In this document: positions 34,235-42,723 of the stretch, piece by piece
Layout: each line of letters begins with the position of its first letter
Position numbering within the stretch: position 1 is the stretch's first letter
Assembly: GCA_964467985.1 (NCBI GenBank)
Contig: CAYXTP010000007.1
Coordinates: 180,204-244,203 of the forward strand
Length of the DNA stretch: 64,000 nucleotides
Source: GCA-2720975 sp964467985
GTDB taxonomy: Bacteria > Planctomycetota > UBA1135 > GCA-002686595
Direction: 5' to 3'
Program-made: the position numbers and the translations under genes
The notes under the pieces: model-generated
Database searches by the model: none
Told to the model about the DNA's origin: nothing
Seen by the model: only the letters and a program-made list of their open reading frames with translations

Positions 34235-36112
34235 CTATTCCTCGGACAGGATCCGATCGAGCAGGCGGCTGACATAGTTGCTCTGTCTTGGTGGCATGCC
34301 GGGGGGCTCGCGTGGGAGCTCGGTCAGGGCTTGCCGATGTTCAGTGCTCAGATCGCCCAGCGCGTCGATTGTGCAGAGGGCCAGAACGGCCGCATGCAAT
34401 TCGTTCTTGCTAGCATCCGCTAGCTTCAACAGGGCGTTGAGAGACTGATGCCGCTCGTCTGGGCTGCCCTTGCGCGCGAGCATCTCGGCTGCCGCAATCC
34501 GCACGGCAGGGCTTGGGTCCACGAGCAGTCGGGTCCATTCCGACCGCTGCGGGTGATAGGGATCCAAGCCCAAGATCCCCAATCCCATTGCCGCCCAGTA
34601 CCGAATGGCACTGTCTTCGTCCGACAGAGAGTCCTGCAACCACCGGCGGTGGGGATCGACTCTGGACTCCTGGGGGGTCTTGCCCCAAGACGTGGCTCGT
34701 TCGGCCATGGCTAAGATGCGACCCAGGTCGTAGTGCTCATCGTCCTCGGCCCAAGTCTTGGGTGCCTGCTCACCTACCCTCGCGATCATCTCGCACTCGG
34801 GCAAGAACCCCAGGTCGCGAATCCGCATGGCCTGCTCACGTTGAGCAGATTGAAGGCGGCCGAGTACGGCCCGGTACTCGGGGTCCCGCGCGAGATTGCG
34901 CACTTCATCCGGGTCGGTCTGCAGGTCGTACAGCTCGAGCGGGGGTTTTGTTTCCCAGAAGAACGTCTGTGGGGGCTGCAGCTTGCCCTGGTCGTACAGT
35001 TCTCTCCACACCCTGGTTGTCGGGGTCCGAAACATGTAGTCCAGATACTGCCCGTAGATTCGTTGGGGCATGTAATTGCGGACGAACACGTAGCGGCCAT
35101 CTGAAACAGAGCGCACGAGGTCGTAGCGTTCGTCCATTCGTGCACTGTAGCCGTGAGTGAATTCAGGTGCCGCGGCTCGATGCGTTCCAGCAAACGCTGA
35201 ACCCTGCATGGACTCGGGGGGCGCGAGCCCGGCGATGCTGAGCATGGTGGGCGCCATGTCCACAAAGCTCACGAGTCGCTCACTGACCTTGCCGGAGCCG
35301 TATCCATCGGGTGCGAGGTGCTCAAAGCGAGGGGGGAAGTAGGCGAGCATGGGAACGTGCAAGCCCGAGTCATAGGGCCACCGCTTGGAACGAGGCATGC
35401 CCGCGCCGTGGTCGCTGAAGTAGAAGACGATCGTCGTTTCATCCAGGCCGTCCTCGCTCAACTGGGCGAGGATCGCACCCACCCGCGCATCCATCTCGCT
35501 GACCTTGTCGTGGTACTGGGCCCAGTCCTGGCGGACCTCGGGCGCGTCAGGGTGGTAGGCCGGGAGTCGGACCTTCGCCGGGTCATGAATCGCCTTGTGA
35601 GGCCGCTTGCGTAGGCGGCTCTCGTGACTCACGGTGATGTTGAACACCGAAAAGAACGGTTGGTCAGCATGCCGTTTGCGCCAGTGGGCTTGCCCTCCTG
35701 AGATATCCCAAGTGCCCTCAGGCTTGGGGAAGTTGTAGTCCTCCTTCGAGCGGTTCGTGCAGAAGTACCCGGCCTTGCGCAGCCACTGGGGCAAGAGCAT
35801 GAGACCTTCTGGAAGCAGCACGGTAGAGCGCATGTTGGTGGCACCCAAGCTGGGTGCATGGACGCCCGTGATGAGCGTCGTGCGTGCCGGAGCGCAGACA
35901 GGTGCGTTGGACCAGGCGTGGGCAAATCGCAGACCGCGTTCGCTCAGGCGGTCGAGATGGGGGGTGGACGCGTACTCGTCGCCATAGCAACCCAGGTGCG
36001 GACCGTTGTCTTCGCTCGTGATCCACAGCAAGTTGGGGAGCTCGACGCTCTCCTTGGTCAGCCCGGGAGCCGTGAGCAGGCCTAACCAGAGAGCTAGAAC
36101 CGGTCCATTCAC
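34235..36112 (-). CDS. Type I sulfatase with HEAT-like C-terminal domain
   Basis: 625 residues beginning at GTG 36112, which overlaps the upstream MscS stop by 4 bases (GTGA). Signal peptide (LALWLGLLTAPGLTK). Sulfatase fold: NLLWITSEDNGPHLGCYG (metal Asp35), the formylglycine motif Cys73-A-P-A-R in NAPVCAPARTTLITG, and IVFYFSDHGAGMPRSKRWP (Asp-His metal site and Lys/Arg). It resembles N-sulfoglucosamine (heparan) sulfatases. The region about 490-625 is HEAT-like (SAIRYWAAMGLGILG, PAVRIAAAEMLARKG). It desulfates a sulfated polysaccharide after FGly maturation in the cell envelope or outside. It sits in an operon with MscS and two kinase genes. Confidence 0.93.
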   Translation of the reverse strand: MNGPVLALWLGLLTAPGLTKESVELPNLLWITSEDNGPHLGCYGDEYASTPHLDRLSERGLRFAHAWSNAPVCAPARTTLITGVHAPSLGATNMRSTVLLPEGLMLLPQWLRKAGYFCTNRSKEDYNFPKPEGTWDISGGQAHWRKRHADQPFFSVFNITVSHESRLRKRPHKAIHDPAKVRLPAYHPDAPEVRQDWAQYHDKVSEMDARVGAILAQLSEDGLDETTIVFYFSDHGAGMPRSKRWPYDSGLHVPMLAYFPPRFEHLAPDGYGSGKVSERLVSFVDMAPTMLSIAGLAPPESMQGSAFAGTHRAAAPEFTHGYSARMDERYDLVRSVSDGRYVFVRNYMPQRIYGQYLDYMFRTPTTRVWRELYDQGKLQPPQTFFWETKPPLELYDLQTDPDEVRNLARDPEYRAVLGRLQSAQREQAMRIRDLGFLPECEMIARVGEQAPKTWAEDDEHYDLGRILAMAERATSWGKTPQESRVDPHRRWLQDSLSDEDSAIRYWAAMGLGILGLDPYHPQRSEWTRLLVDPSPAVRIAAAEMLARKGSPDERHQSLNALLKLADASKNELHAAVLALCTIDALGDLSTEHRQALTELPREPPGMPPRQSNYVSRLLDRILSEE

Positions 36113-36978
36113 CCCTGCGTGACGTTGATGTCCTGGGTCGGGTAGGGGATCGAGATTCCCTGCTCATCAAAAGCGAGCTTTACTCGTTCCGTTATGTCGG
36201 AGAGAGCGTCCCAATAGTCCCCGGTCTTGACCCAGGGCCGGACCTTGAAGTTCACACTACTATCCGCCAGTTCATTCACGGCGACCAGTGGCGCCGGGTC
36301 TGAGAGCACTCGTTCATCGGCTTCAAGAATCCCCTGCAGTGTCTGCTTGGCCAATTGCAGGTCATCTCCGTATCCGATCCCAAAGACCATATCGATACGG
36401 CGCGTCGCGCGTGTGGAGTAGTTCGTAATGGTGCCGCCAAAGATGGAACCATTCGGTACGACAATCTCGCGGTTGTCTCCTGTGCGCATGACAGTAGAGA
36501 AAATAGAGATCTTCTCGACAGTTCCGGCCACGCCACCGGCCTCCACGTAGTGTCCCGTGGTAAAAGGGCGAAAGAGGATCAACAAGACGCCGGAGGCAAA
36601 ATTGCTTAGTGAGTCCTGCAGGGCAAACCCCAAGGCCAACCCCGCGGCGCCGATGAGGGCCACCATCGAAGTCGTGTCGATGCCCAGTTGGCGCACGGCA
36701 GCAACTACGACGAAGAGCATCAACAGTCCGTGGGCAATCGACCCCAGGAAGTTGACCAGGATCGCGTCCATGTCGGCGCGTCCCATGAGCTTGCGCAGGG
36801 CGCGTGACACCGCGGCCACCACCCTCTTGCCGACCATGAAGATCAGCAGGGCAATCAGAATATTCGTGCCCCAACCGACCGCGTTGGCTTTCAGCAACTC
36901 GATGTAGTATTCGAGGTTCTTGATTGGCTCCTCTTCAAGGGCCAACACTGCCACAGGCAGGAATGAAGGTGTCCACAT
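36109..36978 (-). CDS. MscS-family mechanosensitive channel
   Basis: 289 residues from ATG 36978 (MWTPSFLPVAVLAL); a longer frame to 37083 would overlap the kinase gene. Three TM segments: WGTNILIALLIFMVGKRVV, HGLLMLFVVVAAV, and the pore helix TM3 with the Gly/Ala pattern ALIGAAGLALGFALQDSLSNFASGVLL. The beta domain has DNREIVVPNGSIFGGTITNYS, followed by the C-terminal alpha/beta region. It releases small solutes upon osmotic downshock (family knowledge). It follows the hybrid kinase by 31 bases and overlaps the sulfatase start by 4, linking osmosensing to the operon. Confidence 0.94.
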   Translation of the reverse strand: MWTPSFLPVAVLALEEEPIKNLEYYIELLKANAVGWGTNILIALLIFMVGKRVVAAVSRALRKLMGRADMDAILVNFLGSIAHGLLMLFVVVAAVRQLGIDTTSMVALIGAAGLALGFALQDSLSNFASGVLLILFRPFTTGHYVEAGGVAGTVEKISIFSTVMRTGDNREIVVPNGSIFGGTITNYSTRATRRIDMVFGIGYGDDLQLAKQTLQGILEADERVLSDPAPLVAVNELADSSVNFKVRPWVKTGDYWDALSDITERVKLAFDEQGISIPYPTQDINVTQG

Positions 36979-37009
36979 GACCGCAGCGTAGCGCGCGGCC
37001 CGGACCAGT

Positions 37010-38344
37010 TCACCCTTTCTCCAGCACCGCCTCGACGGGGTCTTGAAGTGCGGCCTCCAGGCTGAACCGGAATGCGGTTCCACCCCCCTCGAGCGGTTCG
37101 TGAGTCACGCTGGCATTCATCAAGCGAGCGATGCTGCGCACGAGGGCCAGCCCCAACCCCACGCCACCTGCGTGGCTGACAAAGGGCTCAAAGGGGCAAC
37201 CACTGAGCCCTTCTGCCAAGCCGGGTCCTGTGTCCTCGACGCTTAGCACTAGCCGTGTGCGATTCCAATCTCCCGTGGGCAACACAGAAGCGCGGAGAGT
37301 GACCGAGCCCTCCAGTGTGTGTCGCACGGCATTTTCCACGAGGTGCGTCAGGACTTGCCCCAGCCTGTCGACGTCACAGCGAATGCGTGCGGACTCGCGA
37401 CCCTCGGCGTCGACATCCAATTGGATGCCCTTTTCTTCAGCCAGAGATCGGAGAGGTGCGATCGTCCGACTCAGTAGTTCTCCGATGCCGATAGATCGCT
37501 CTCGGAGTTCCCATTGGCCCGCGTCCAGTTGATGCAGATCCATCACACGCGTGAGGGTCTCCATGATTTTGGAGCTTCCGGCGACCACGGCTTCCTGGCT
37601 AGCACCGCCTTCTTTCAGGAGGGCCTGATCCAGCAATTCGCCCAAGACAGCGCCCACTTTGTCCACCATCTGGACCAGGAAGCGGGCACGCGCCTTGGAC
37701 GCCTCTTCGGCGACCGTTTGCCCCTTGCGTAGGGCGGCATTCATGGTCTCAAGTGAGGATGCGTAGGCACTCTGTTCTTCTTCGGCGCGCTTCACCTGCG
37801 CTGTCAGACTCCGCTCCCGGCTGGCGGTATCCCACTTCTTGGTGAGCACTGAAGCGATTTGACCTATCTCAACGGGGTCGAAAGGCTTGGTGAGGATCAG
37901 CAGCCGTCCCTTGCCGTCAAGATCGGCCATTGTCTGGGCCAGCTTCTCGTCGGAGCGGACCGTAAGAAGGACAACCTGCAGTTGATCGTCAGTCTCCCAG
38001 AGCTTCCGCACTGTTTTTCCACAGTCCCACCCATCACCGAGTCGGCTGTCGACGAATGCGAGAGCATAGGGGAAGTCCCGCGCGCAGGCCTCCGCCATCA
38101 GAGCCGAGGCCTCTTCTCCATTCAGGGCTGATTGAACTTCAAAGGCGTTGCGCTCGTCGCTGGGAGCATCTTCGTTGCCAAAAAACCCAGCGCGCGCAAG
38201 AGATAGATCGAGGGAAGGACCAAGCTCACTTTGCCCTGGAGCCAAGAGCTTGATGACGTCAGAGTGAGCCACCTGCGTGTCCGAAACGACGAGGATCCGG
38301 CGATTCAGACTTGAAGCCGTGCCGGCGCCGTTGGAGGCGCTCAC
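37010..38344 (-). CDS. Receiver-histidine-kinase-like hybrid without phosphoacceptor His
   Basis: 444 residues from GTG 38344, overlapping the upstream stop by 4 bases (GTGA). Residues 15-170 form a receiver domain with a roughly 40-residue insertion after the first strand (QSELGPSLDLSLARAGFFGN). Asp99 is the phosphoacceptor (FVDSRLGDG) and Lys153 (LTKPFD) is conserved. A coiled coil (170-215) leads to a HisKA-like helix (KARARFLVQMVDKVGAVL), where the His of the usual SHE/SHD motif aligns with Asp228. HATPase_c is intact: VLTHLVENAVRHT, SVEDTGPGLAEG, GGVGLGLALVRSIA. It may bind ATP and receive phosphate rather than autophosphorylate. Probable partner of the kinase encoded upstream. Confidence 0.85.
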   Translation of the reverse strand: MSASNGAGTASSLNRRILVVSDTQVAHSDVIKLLAPGQSELGPSLDLSLARAGFFGNEDAPSDERNAFEVQSALNGEEASALMAEACARDFPYALAFVDSRLGDGWDCGKTVRKLWETDDQLQVVLLTVRSDEKLAQTMADLDGKGRLLILTKPFDPVEIGQIASVLTKKWDTASRERSLTAQVKRAEEEQSAYASSLETMNAALRKGQTVAEEASKARARFLVQMVDKVGAVLGELLDQALLKEGGASQEAVVAGSSKIMETLTRVMDLHQLDAGQWELRERSIGIGELLSRTIAPLRSLAEEKGIQLDVDAEGRESARIRCDVDRLGQVLTHLVENAVRHTLEGSVTLRASVLPTGDWNRTRLVLSVEDTGPGLAEGLSGCPFEPFVSHAGGVGLGLALVRSIARLMNASVTHEPLEGGGTAFRFSLEAALQDPVEAVLEKG

Positions 38345-40017
38345 GCCGCATCCTCCCAACCCGCGATTTGGGCCACACTGGGGCTCGTGGGAAGCTCAAG
38401 GGTAAAGGTCGCTCCACACCCCTCGCCGGCACTACTAGCCCACAAGACGCCTCCCATCTCGCGGGCGGCGACCGCGGCCGTGTGCAGTCCATAACCGTGG
38501 CCGTCATCATTGGTCGTGAAACCGAGATCGAAGACCTTGCTCATGCTCTCCGGCGTGATGCCCTGTCCCGTGTCTTCTACCTCGATGAGCACGCGCTCAG
38601 GGCTGGTATGACGTACACGCAGGACGAGGCGCTTCACATGGGAGGAACTCAGAGCCATGGACTGGCGCGCGTTCTGGACCAGGTTGACCAGGATTTCGAG
38701 CAGGCTGTGCTTGTCCGTTTCGATCGAATCGTCCTCGTCGAACTCCCGCACGACCTCCAAGTCGTAGCTGGAATTCAATCCGTGGTTCGTGATCCGAAGT
38801 GCCTCTTCCAGGTTACCACCCAAACGGACTGTCTCTGCCCGGTCCGAAAGGCTCGCGCGTCCCTGTTGGCAGCGCATGATCTCGCAGATGTGCTCGATCC
38901 CGTCATTCAAGGTCTGCACTTCCTGCGCTAGACCCCGTTGTTCATTGCCGAGTTGATCGGCAAGGGCCGTCAACAGGGGTCGCAGGTGCTGCCCGTGTGT
39001 GTCTCGATCGACGAATTCGGCGAGGTGATCCTTGTGTTTCTCCAGGGCCTGCGCGATTCCGTCCAAGTCGCTCAGACTCAGGTCGTCGATCTTCTTGGAA
39101 ACGACGGATGCCGAAATGTTCAGACTGTTCAGCACATTGCCCATGTTGTGCAAGATGCCCCCCAGCTCACGCGAATCCTCGTCTTGCTCTAGATCTCCTT
39201 CGTCAGGCGGATTCCCACCGGATAGCTTCAGGAACAGCGCCCCTAGCAACCAAGCAATGACGCCTAGGCCGGCGGAGTAGTAGAGCGAGCTCCTCAGAGC
39301 CGTTGCAGTCAGCGCCGTCAAGCCCTGTGTGTTGCGCACGGAGAGCAACAGTTGCGGTCGCCCGACCATGTCTCCGAACGCCCGGTAGGCGACGAGGGCT
39401 CCGGACGCGTCGGGCTGTACGGTGTGGGACTCGTGCGAGAGTGTAGTGAGAGTCCGATCGGGATCAGGCGGGAGCGGCCGATCTCCCCCAAGGTCCCAGA
39501 ATTCGCAGTCCAAGCCGCTCTGCTCCCCGAACTTGCTGGCCCAATCCTGCGTGAGTCGCAGAGCCACAACCAGGCTCTTCGGGCTCTCGCTGTCAGTGTC
39601 TGACTCGATGGGCTGCACGCTCACGAGTAGGGGCTCACCGGCATCGGATCGCCACAGTCCCTTGAGCTCTTCACCTGGCTGCACTGGAAGACTCCAAGCC
39701 ATTGCAATGTCGCCTTCTTGGTGATTCACGGCGGGCAGGCCCTCTCTCCCAAAGCTGATGACCCACAGGGTGTCGACGTGAGCCGGCAGCACGGGGGCTG
39801 TTCCATGCACTGGCCGACTATGCTGTGCCATGGCGGTCAGGCGCTCGGTTTCCGCATCCAAGGCCACTGCCATGAGCTCCAAGTCTCTGCTGAGCTGGTC
39901 TCCTTCGACGGCTTCCACGTGGGCACGGATGTCCTCACTCTGCTCGTGGTGGGTCCAAACGACGGCAATAGCCAGCCCTCCGGCGAGGAGGGTCAAAGTG
40001 AGGGGACGGTTGAGCAT
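38341..40017 (-). CDS. Membrane sensor histidine kinase (HNxxN type)
   Basis: 558 residues. TM1 (LTLTLLAGGLAIAVVWT), an extracytoplasmic sensor domain of about 215 residues (CHASE4-like length, LTAMAQHSRPV to LLLSVRNTQG), TM2 (SAGLGVIAWLLGALFL), and a dimerisation helix with His290 in ELGGILHNMGNVLNSLNISA, the HNxxN variant of the H box. The HATPase domain has ILVNLVQNARQSM, VEDTGQGITPESM, FTTNDDGHGYGLHTAAV. The sequence ends AGWEDAA. Asp99 of the downstream receiver is a plausible phosphate target. First gene of the five-gene operon running down to 33074. Confidence 0.93.
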   Translation of the reverse strand: MLNRPLTLTLLAGGLAIAVVWTHHEQSEDIRAHVEAVEGDQLSRDLELMAVALDAETERLTAMAQHSRPVHGTAPVLPAHVDTLWVISFGREGLPAVNHQEGDIAMAWSLPVQPGEELKGLWRSDAGEPLLVSVQPIESDTDSESPKSLVVALRLTQDWASKFGEQSGLDCEFWDLGGDRPLPPDPDRTLTTLSHESHTVQPDASGALVAYRAFGDMVGRPQLLLSVRNTQGLTALTATALRSSLYYSAGLGVIAWLLGALFLKLSGGNPPDEGDLEQDEDSRELGGILHNMGNVLNSLNISASVVSKKIDDLSLSDLDGIAQALEKHKDHLAEFVDRDTHGQHLRPLLTALADQLGNEQRGLAQEVQTLNDGIEHICEIMRCQQGRASLSDRAETVRLGGNLEEALRITNHGLNSSYDLEVVREFDEDDSIETDKHSLLEILVNLVQNARQSMALSSSHVKRLVLRVRHTSPERVLIEVEDTGQGITPESMSKVFDLGFTTNDDGHGYGLHTAAVAAREMGGVLWASSAGEGCGATFTLELPTSPSVAQIAGWEDAA

Positions 40018-40104
40018 GAGAGGGGTTTTCCTGGGCTTGGATCGGTCCTCCCAGGCCTCCTTCTTGACCCAATCCCGGCCCTCCCCTCACTTGTTTCAAA
40101 GCGA

Positions 40105-40142
40105 GACACGGCGCCTCTCGATCAACCCGGCGCCTGTCTCAA
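40105..40142 (-). terminator. Hairpin downstream of fadE
   Basis: A 12-base-pair stem with one bulged base (GAGACA-c-GGCGCC against GGCGCC-TGTCTC), 13-base loop, 47 bases after the fadE stop when read on the minus strand; followed by GCTTTG. It separates fadE from the downstream kinase operon. Confidence 0.65.
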
Positions 40143-40188
40143 ATCAATACAGAATCCGCCGCGTGCGATTGCCCCTGCGAGTCCTGCT

Positions 40189-42606
40189 TCAGGCGCAGCA
40201 ACGGGCAAGGTATTCGGCCGCATCGAAGGCGTCCACTTGCACGAGATCCCACTGTGCACTCAATGCGTCCTCCACATGTGCCCGTTCTTCTTCGGTGAGA
40301 ATTCCCTTCTCGACCGCGAGGTCCAGCAGGTTCTCCGTATCGCGCGGCAATTCGCCTGCCCGCTGAGCGGCCTTCAATTTGCCGCGTAGGGTCTCCGTCG
40401 TTCGTAACAAATCGTAGCCGCGGTCCAACGCGCCCAATCCAGGCTCGGATCGCGGGGGCAAGTAGATTCCGCGCGTCATGCGGTTGCGCAGGTCAGAGTC
40501 GGCCATGACTGTGCGCGCCACCGCACTGGAACTCCTGTCGCTGGGGCCACGGAAAGTGCGGCCAAGAGGCATCACAATAAACCGTCCAAGGCGGCCGGCC
40601 AGTCGGCTGGGCAAGTTGTCGAGCACGCCACTCAAGGCGTCCTGGATCTTCTGTTCAGCGGTTTCCATGGCCCAGTCCATGAGCGCTGCATCGCCCGGAC
40701 GCGCGCCCTCATCTTGGAATCGCTTGAGAGTCGCGGAGCCCAGGTACAGCCAAGCTAGCGCATCGGCCAAACGCCCTGTGATCATCTCCTTGCGTTTCAG
40801 CTTGCCGCCCAGGTTGGCCATGGCCAGCTCCGACGTAAATTCAAAGCTCGCCGCAAGGCGCGTCATGCGCGAGAAGTGCTTGGCCGCGGGTCCGGGGCGC
40901 GGAGAGGGAGCCAGCACGCTGCCGGTCAGGCCCAGCAGCAGGGAGCGAGTCATATTCGTCGCCACGAGCCCCATGTGCTTGAACAATGCGCGGTCAAAAG
41001 TCTTCAGGTCATCGGCCCGAGCTGCCTCCATTTCGGCAAAGGCGTAAGGGTGACAGCGGATTGCACCTTGGCCAAAGATGATCATGGTGCGCGTCAGAAT
41101 ATTGGCACCTTCAACCGTGATGCCGATTGGCGCGCCCTGGTACGCGGCAGCCAGCACATTGCGCGGGCCGCGTGAGATCCCCGCACCCCCCTGGATGTCC
41201 ATGCCATCGTTCACCACATCGCGCATGCCCTCCGTCATGTAGGCCTTGACGATGGCCGATAGCACGGAGGGCTTCTGCCCCGCAGCCACGGATGCGGCCG
41301 TCAGACGCCGGGCCCCATCCATCCAGTAGGTCGTTCCAAAAATCCGAGCCAGGGGTTCTTCAATGCCCTCGAAGCGCCCAATCGGCATCCCAAATTGTTC
41401 GCGCAGCAAGCAGTAGGCGCTGACTGCCCGGGTCGTGACCATGGCTCCACCCGCGGCCAGTCCCGGCAAGGAAATCGAACGCCCGGCGGAAAGGCAGTCC
41501 ATCAACATGCGCCAACCCTGTCCCGCCATGGCCTTGTCACCAATAATGGCGTCGAGCGGAACGAATACGTCTTCGCCGTGAGTGGGGCCATTCAGAAACT
41601 TGACTCCCAGCGGGTCGTGTCGTTCGCCCACCGAGACTCCAGGTAGAGCAGTGTCCACCAAGGCGCAGGTGATGCCGAGGTGCGTCTCGTCACCCAATAG
41701 ATGGTCCGGATCCTCCAACTTGAAGGCCAGGCCTAGCAATGTCGCAACGGGTGCCAGGGTGATGTAGCGCTTGTTCCAGTTGAGGCGCAGCCCCAAGATC
41801 TCTTCGCCCTCCCAGGTTCCACGGCAGACCACGCCTGAGCTCGTCATCGCGCCGGCATCGGAGCCCGCGCCCGGTTCGGTCAGGGCAAAGGCCGGGACCT
41901 CGAGTCCCTTGGCAAGGCGCGGCAGGTAGAGCTTTTTTTGCTCCTGCGTGCCGTAGTGCATCAACAACTCCGCGGGGCCCAACGAGTTGGGCACCATGAC
42001 CGTCACCGCGAGTGTGACGTTGTGGCTGGAGACCTTGGTCACGATCGCGGAGTTGGCTTCGGCGGAGAATCCCAGGCCACCGTATTCCTCGGGGATGTTG
42101 ACGCCCATGAATCCATTGGCCTTGAGGTACTCCCAAGCCTCGGCGCTCAAGTCGCCCTCTCGATCCACCTGTCCAACTTCGACCAGCTCGCAAAGGTGTT
42201 CCACCTCGTTGTCCAAGAAGGCCTGTTCTCTCGCACTCAATCCCGGGCCTTCGAAGGCGAGGAGCTTCTTCCAATTCGGTCGCCCGGTAAACAAATCCGC
42301 ATCCCACCAAACGGTGCCCGCTTCGAGAGCCGTGCGCTCGGTCTCGCTCATGGCCGGGAACATGGGCTTCATCAATTTGAGCAGTCGGCCGGTGAGCAGC
42401 AACCGCCGCAGGGGCGGGAAGCCGGCGATCAGCACCACCACGCCTGCGCTTCCTGCCACCGTCCAGAATAGGGGACCCGGGGTCTCCAAACCCGCGTGCC
42501 AGCGCCACAGCACCCAGGCCAGGGGCGCGGTCCAGGCCCAAAACGCTCGACCCAAGTAGAGGAGAACCAGAGCGAGCAGCAGGGGAGGAGCGACGAACAG
42601 AATCAT
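40189..42606 (-). CDS. fadE: Acyl-CoA dehydrogenase FadE
   Basis: 805 residues, close to E. coli FadE (about 814). Two N-terminal TM segments (FVAPPLLLALVLLYLGRAF; LFWTVAGSAGVVVLIAGF) are typical of FadE. The catalytic core follows: GFMGVNIPEEYGGLGFS, FALTEPGAGSDAGAM (FAD/substrate binding), YITLAPVATLLGLAFKLEDP, and SLPGLAAGGAM to IQGGAGISRGPRN. The C-terminal DUF1974 region is about 600-790. It catalyses the first step of fatty-acid beta-oxidation, forming trans-2-enoyl-CoA with FAD. Standalone transcription unit; no other fad gene is adjacent. Confidence 0.96.
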   Translation of the reverse strand: MILFVAPPLLLALVLLYLGRAFWAWTAPLAWVLWRWHAGLETPGPLFWTVAGSAGVVVLIAGFPPLRRLLLTGRLLKLMKPMFPAMSETERTALEAGTVWWDADLFTGRPNWKKLLAFEGPGLSAREQAFLDNEVEHLCELVEVGQVDREGDLSAEAWEYLKANGFMGVNIPEEYGGLGFSAEANSAIVTKVSSHNVTLAVTVMVPNSLGPAELLMHYGTQEQKKLYLPRLAKGLEVPAFALTEPGAGSDAGAMTSSGVVCRGTWEGEEILGLRLNWNKRYITLAPVATLLGLAFKLEDPDHLLGDETHLGITCALVDTALPGVSVGERHDPLGVKFLNGPTHGEDVFVPLDAIIGDKAMAGQGWRMLMDCLSAGRSISLPGLAAGGAMVTTRAVSAYCLLREQFGMPIGRFEGIEEPLARIFGTTYWMDGARRLTAASVAAGQKPSVLSAIVKAYMTEGMRDVVNDGMDIQGGAGISRGPRNVLAAAYQGAPIGITVEGANILTRTMIIFGQGAIRCHPYAFAEMEAARADDLKTFDRALFKHMGLVATNMTRSLLLGLTGSVLAPSPRPGPAAKHFSRMTRLAASFEFTSELAMANLGGKLKRKEMITGRLADALAWLYLGSATLKRFQDEGARPGDAALMDWAMETAEQKIQDALSGVLDNLPSRLAGRLGRFIVMPLGRTFRGPSDRSSSAVARTVMADSDLRNRMTRGIYLPPRSEPGLGALDRGYDLLRTTETLRGKLKAAQRAGELPRDTENLLDLAVEKGILTEEERAHVEDALSAQWDLVQVDAFDAAEYLARCCA

Positions 42607-42723
42607 GGCGGTGGTTGAGGGCCTGCGAAGGGGGCGGGCTCAGGCAGGATGTACGTTGTGAGGACTCTGAACAATAGCCTGGACTAAGTGGCCAGGCGGT
42701 CAGCTTCCAGTGGCCGTTCGCCG

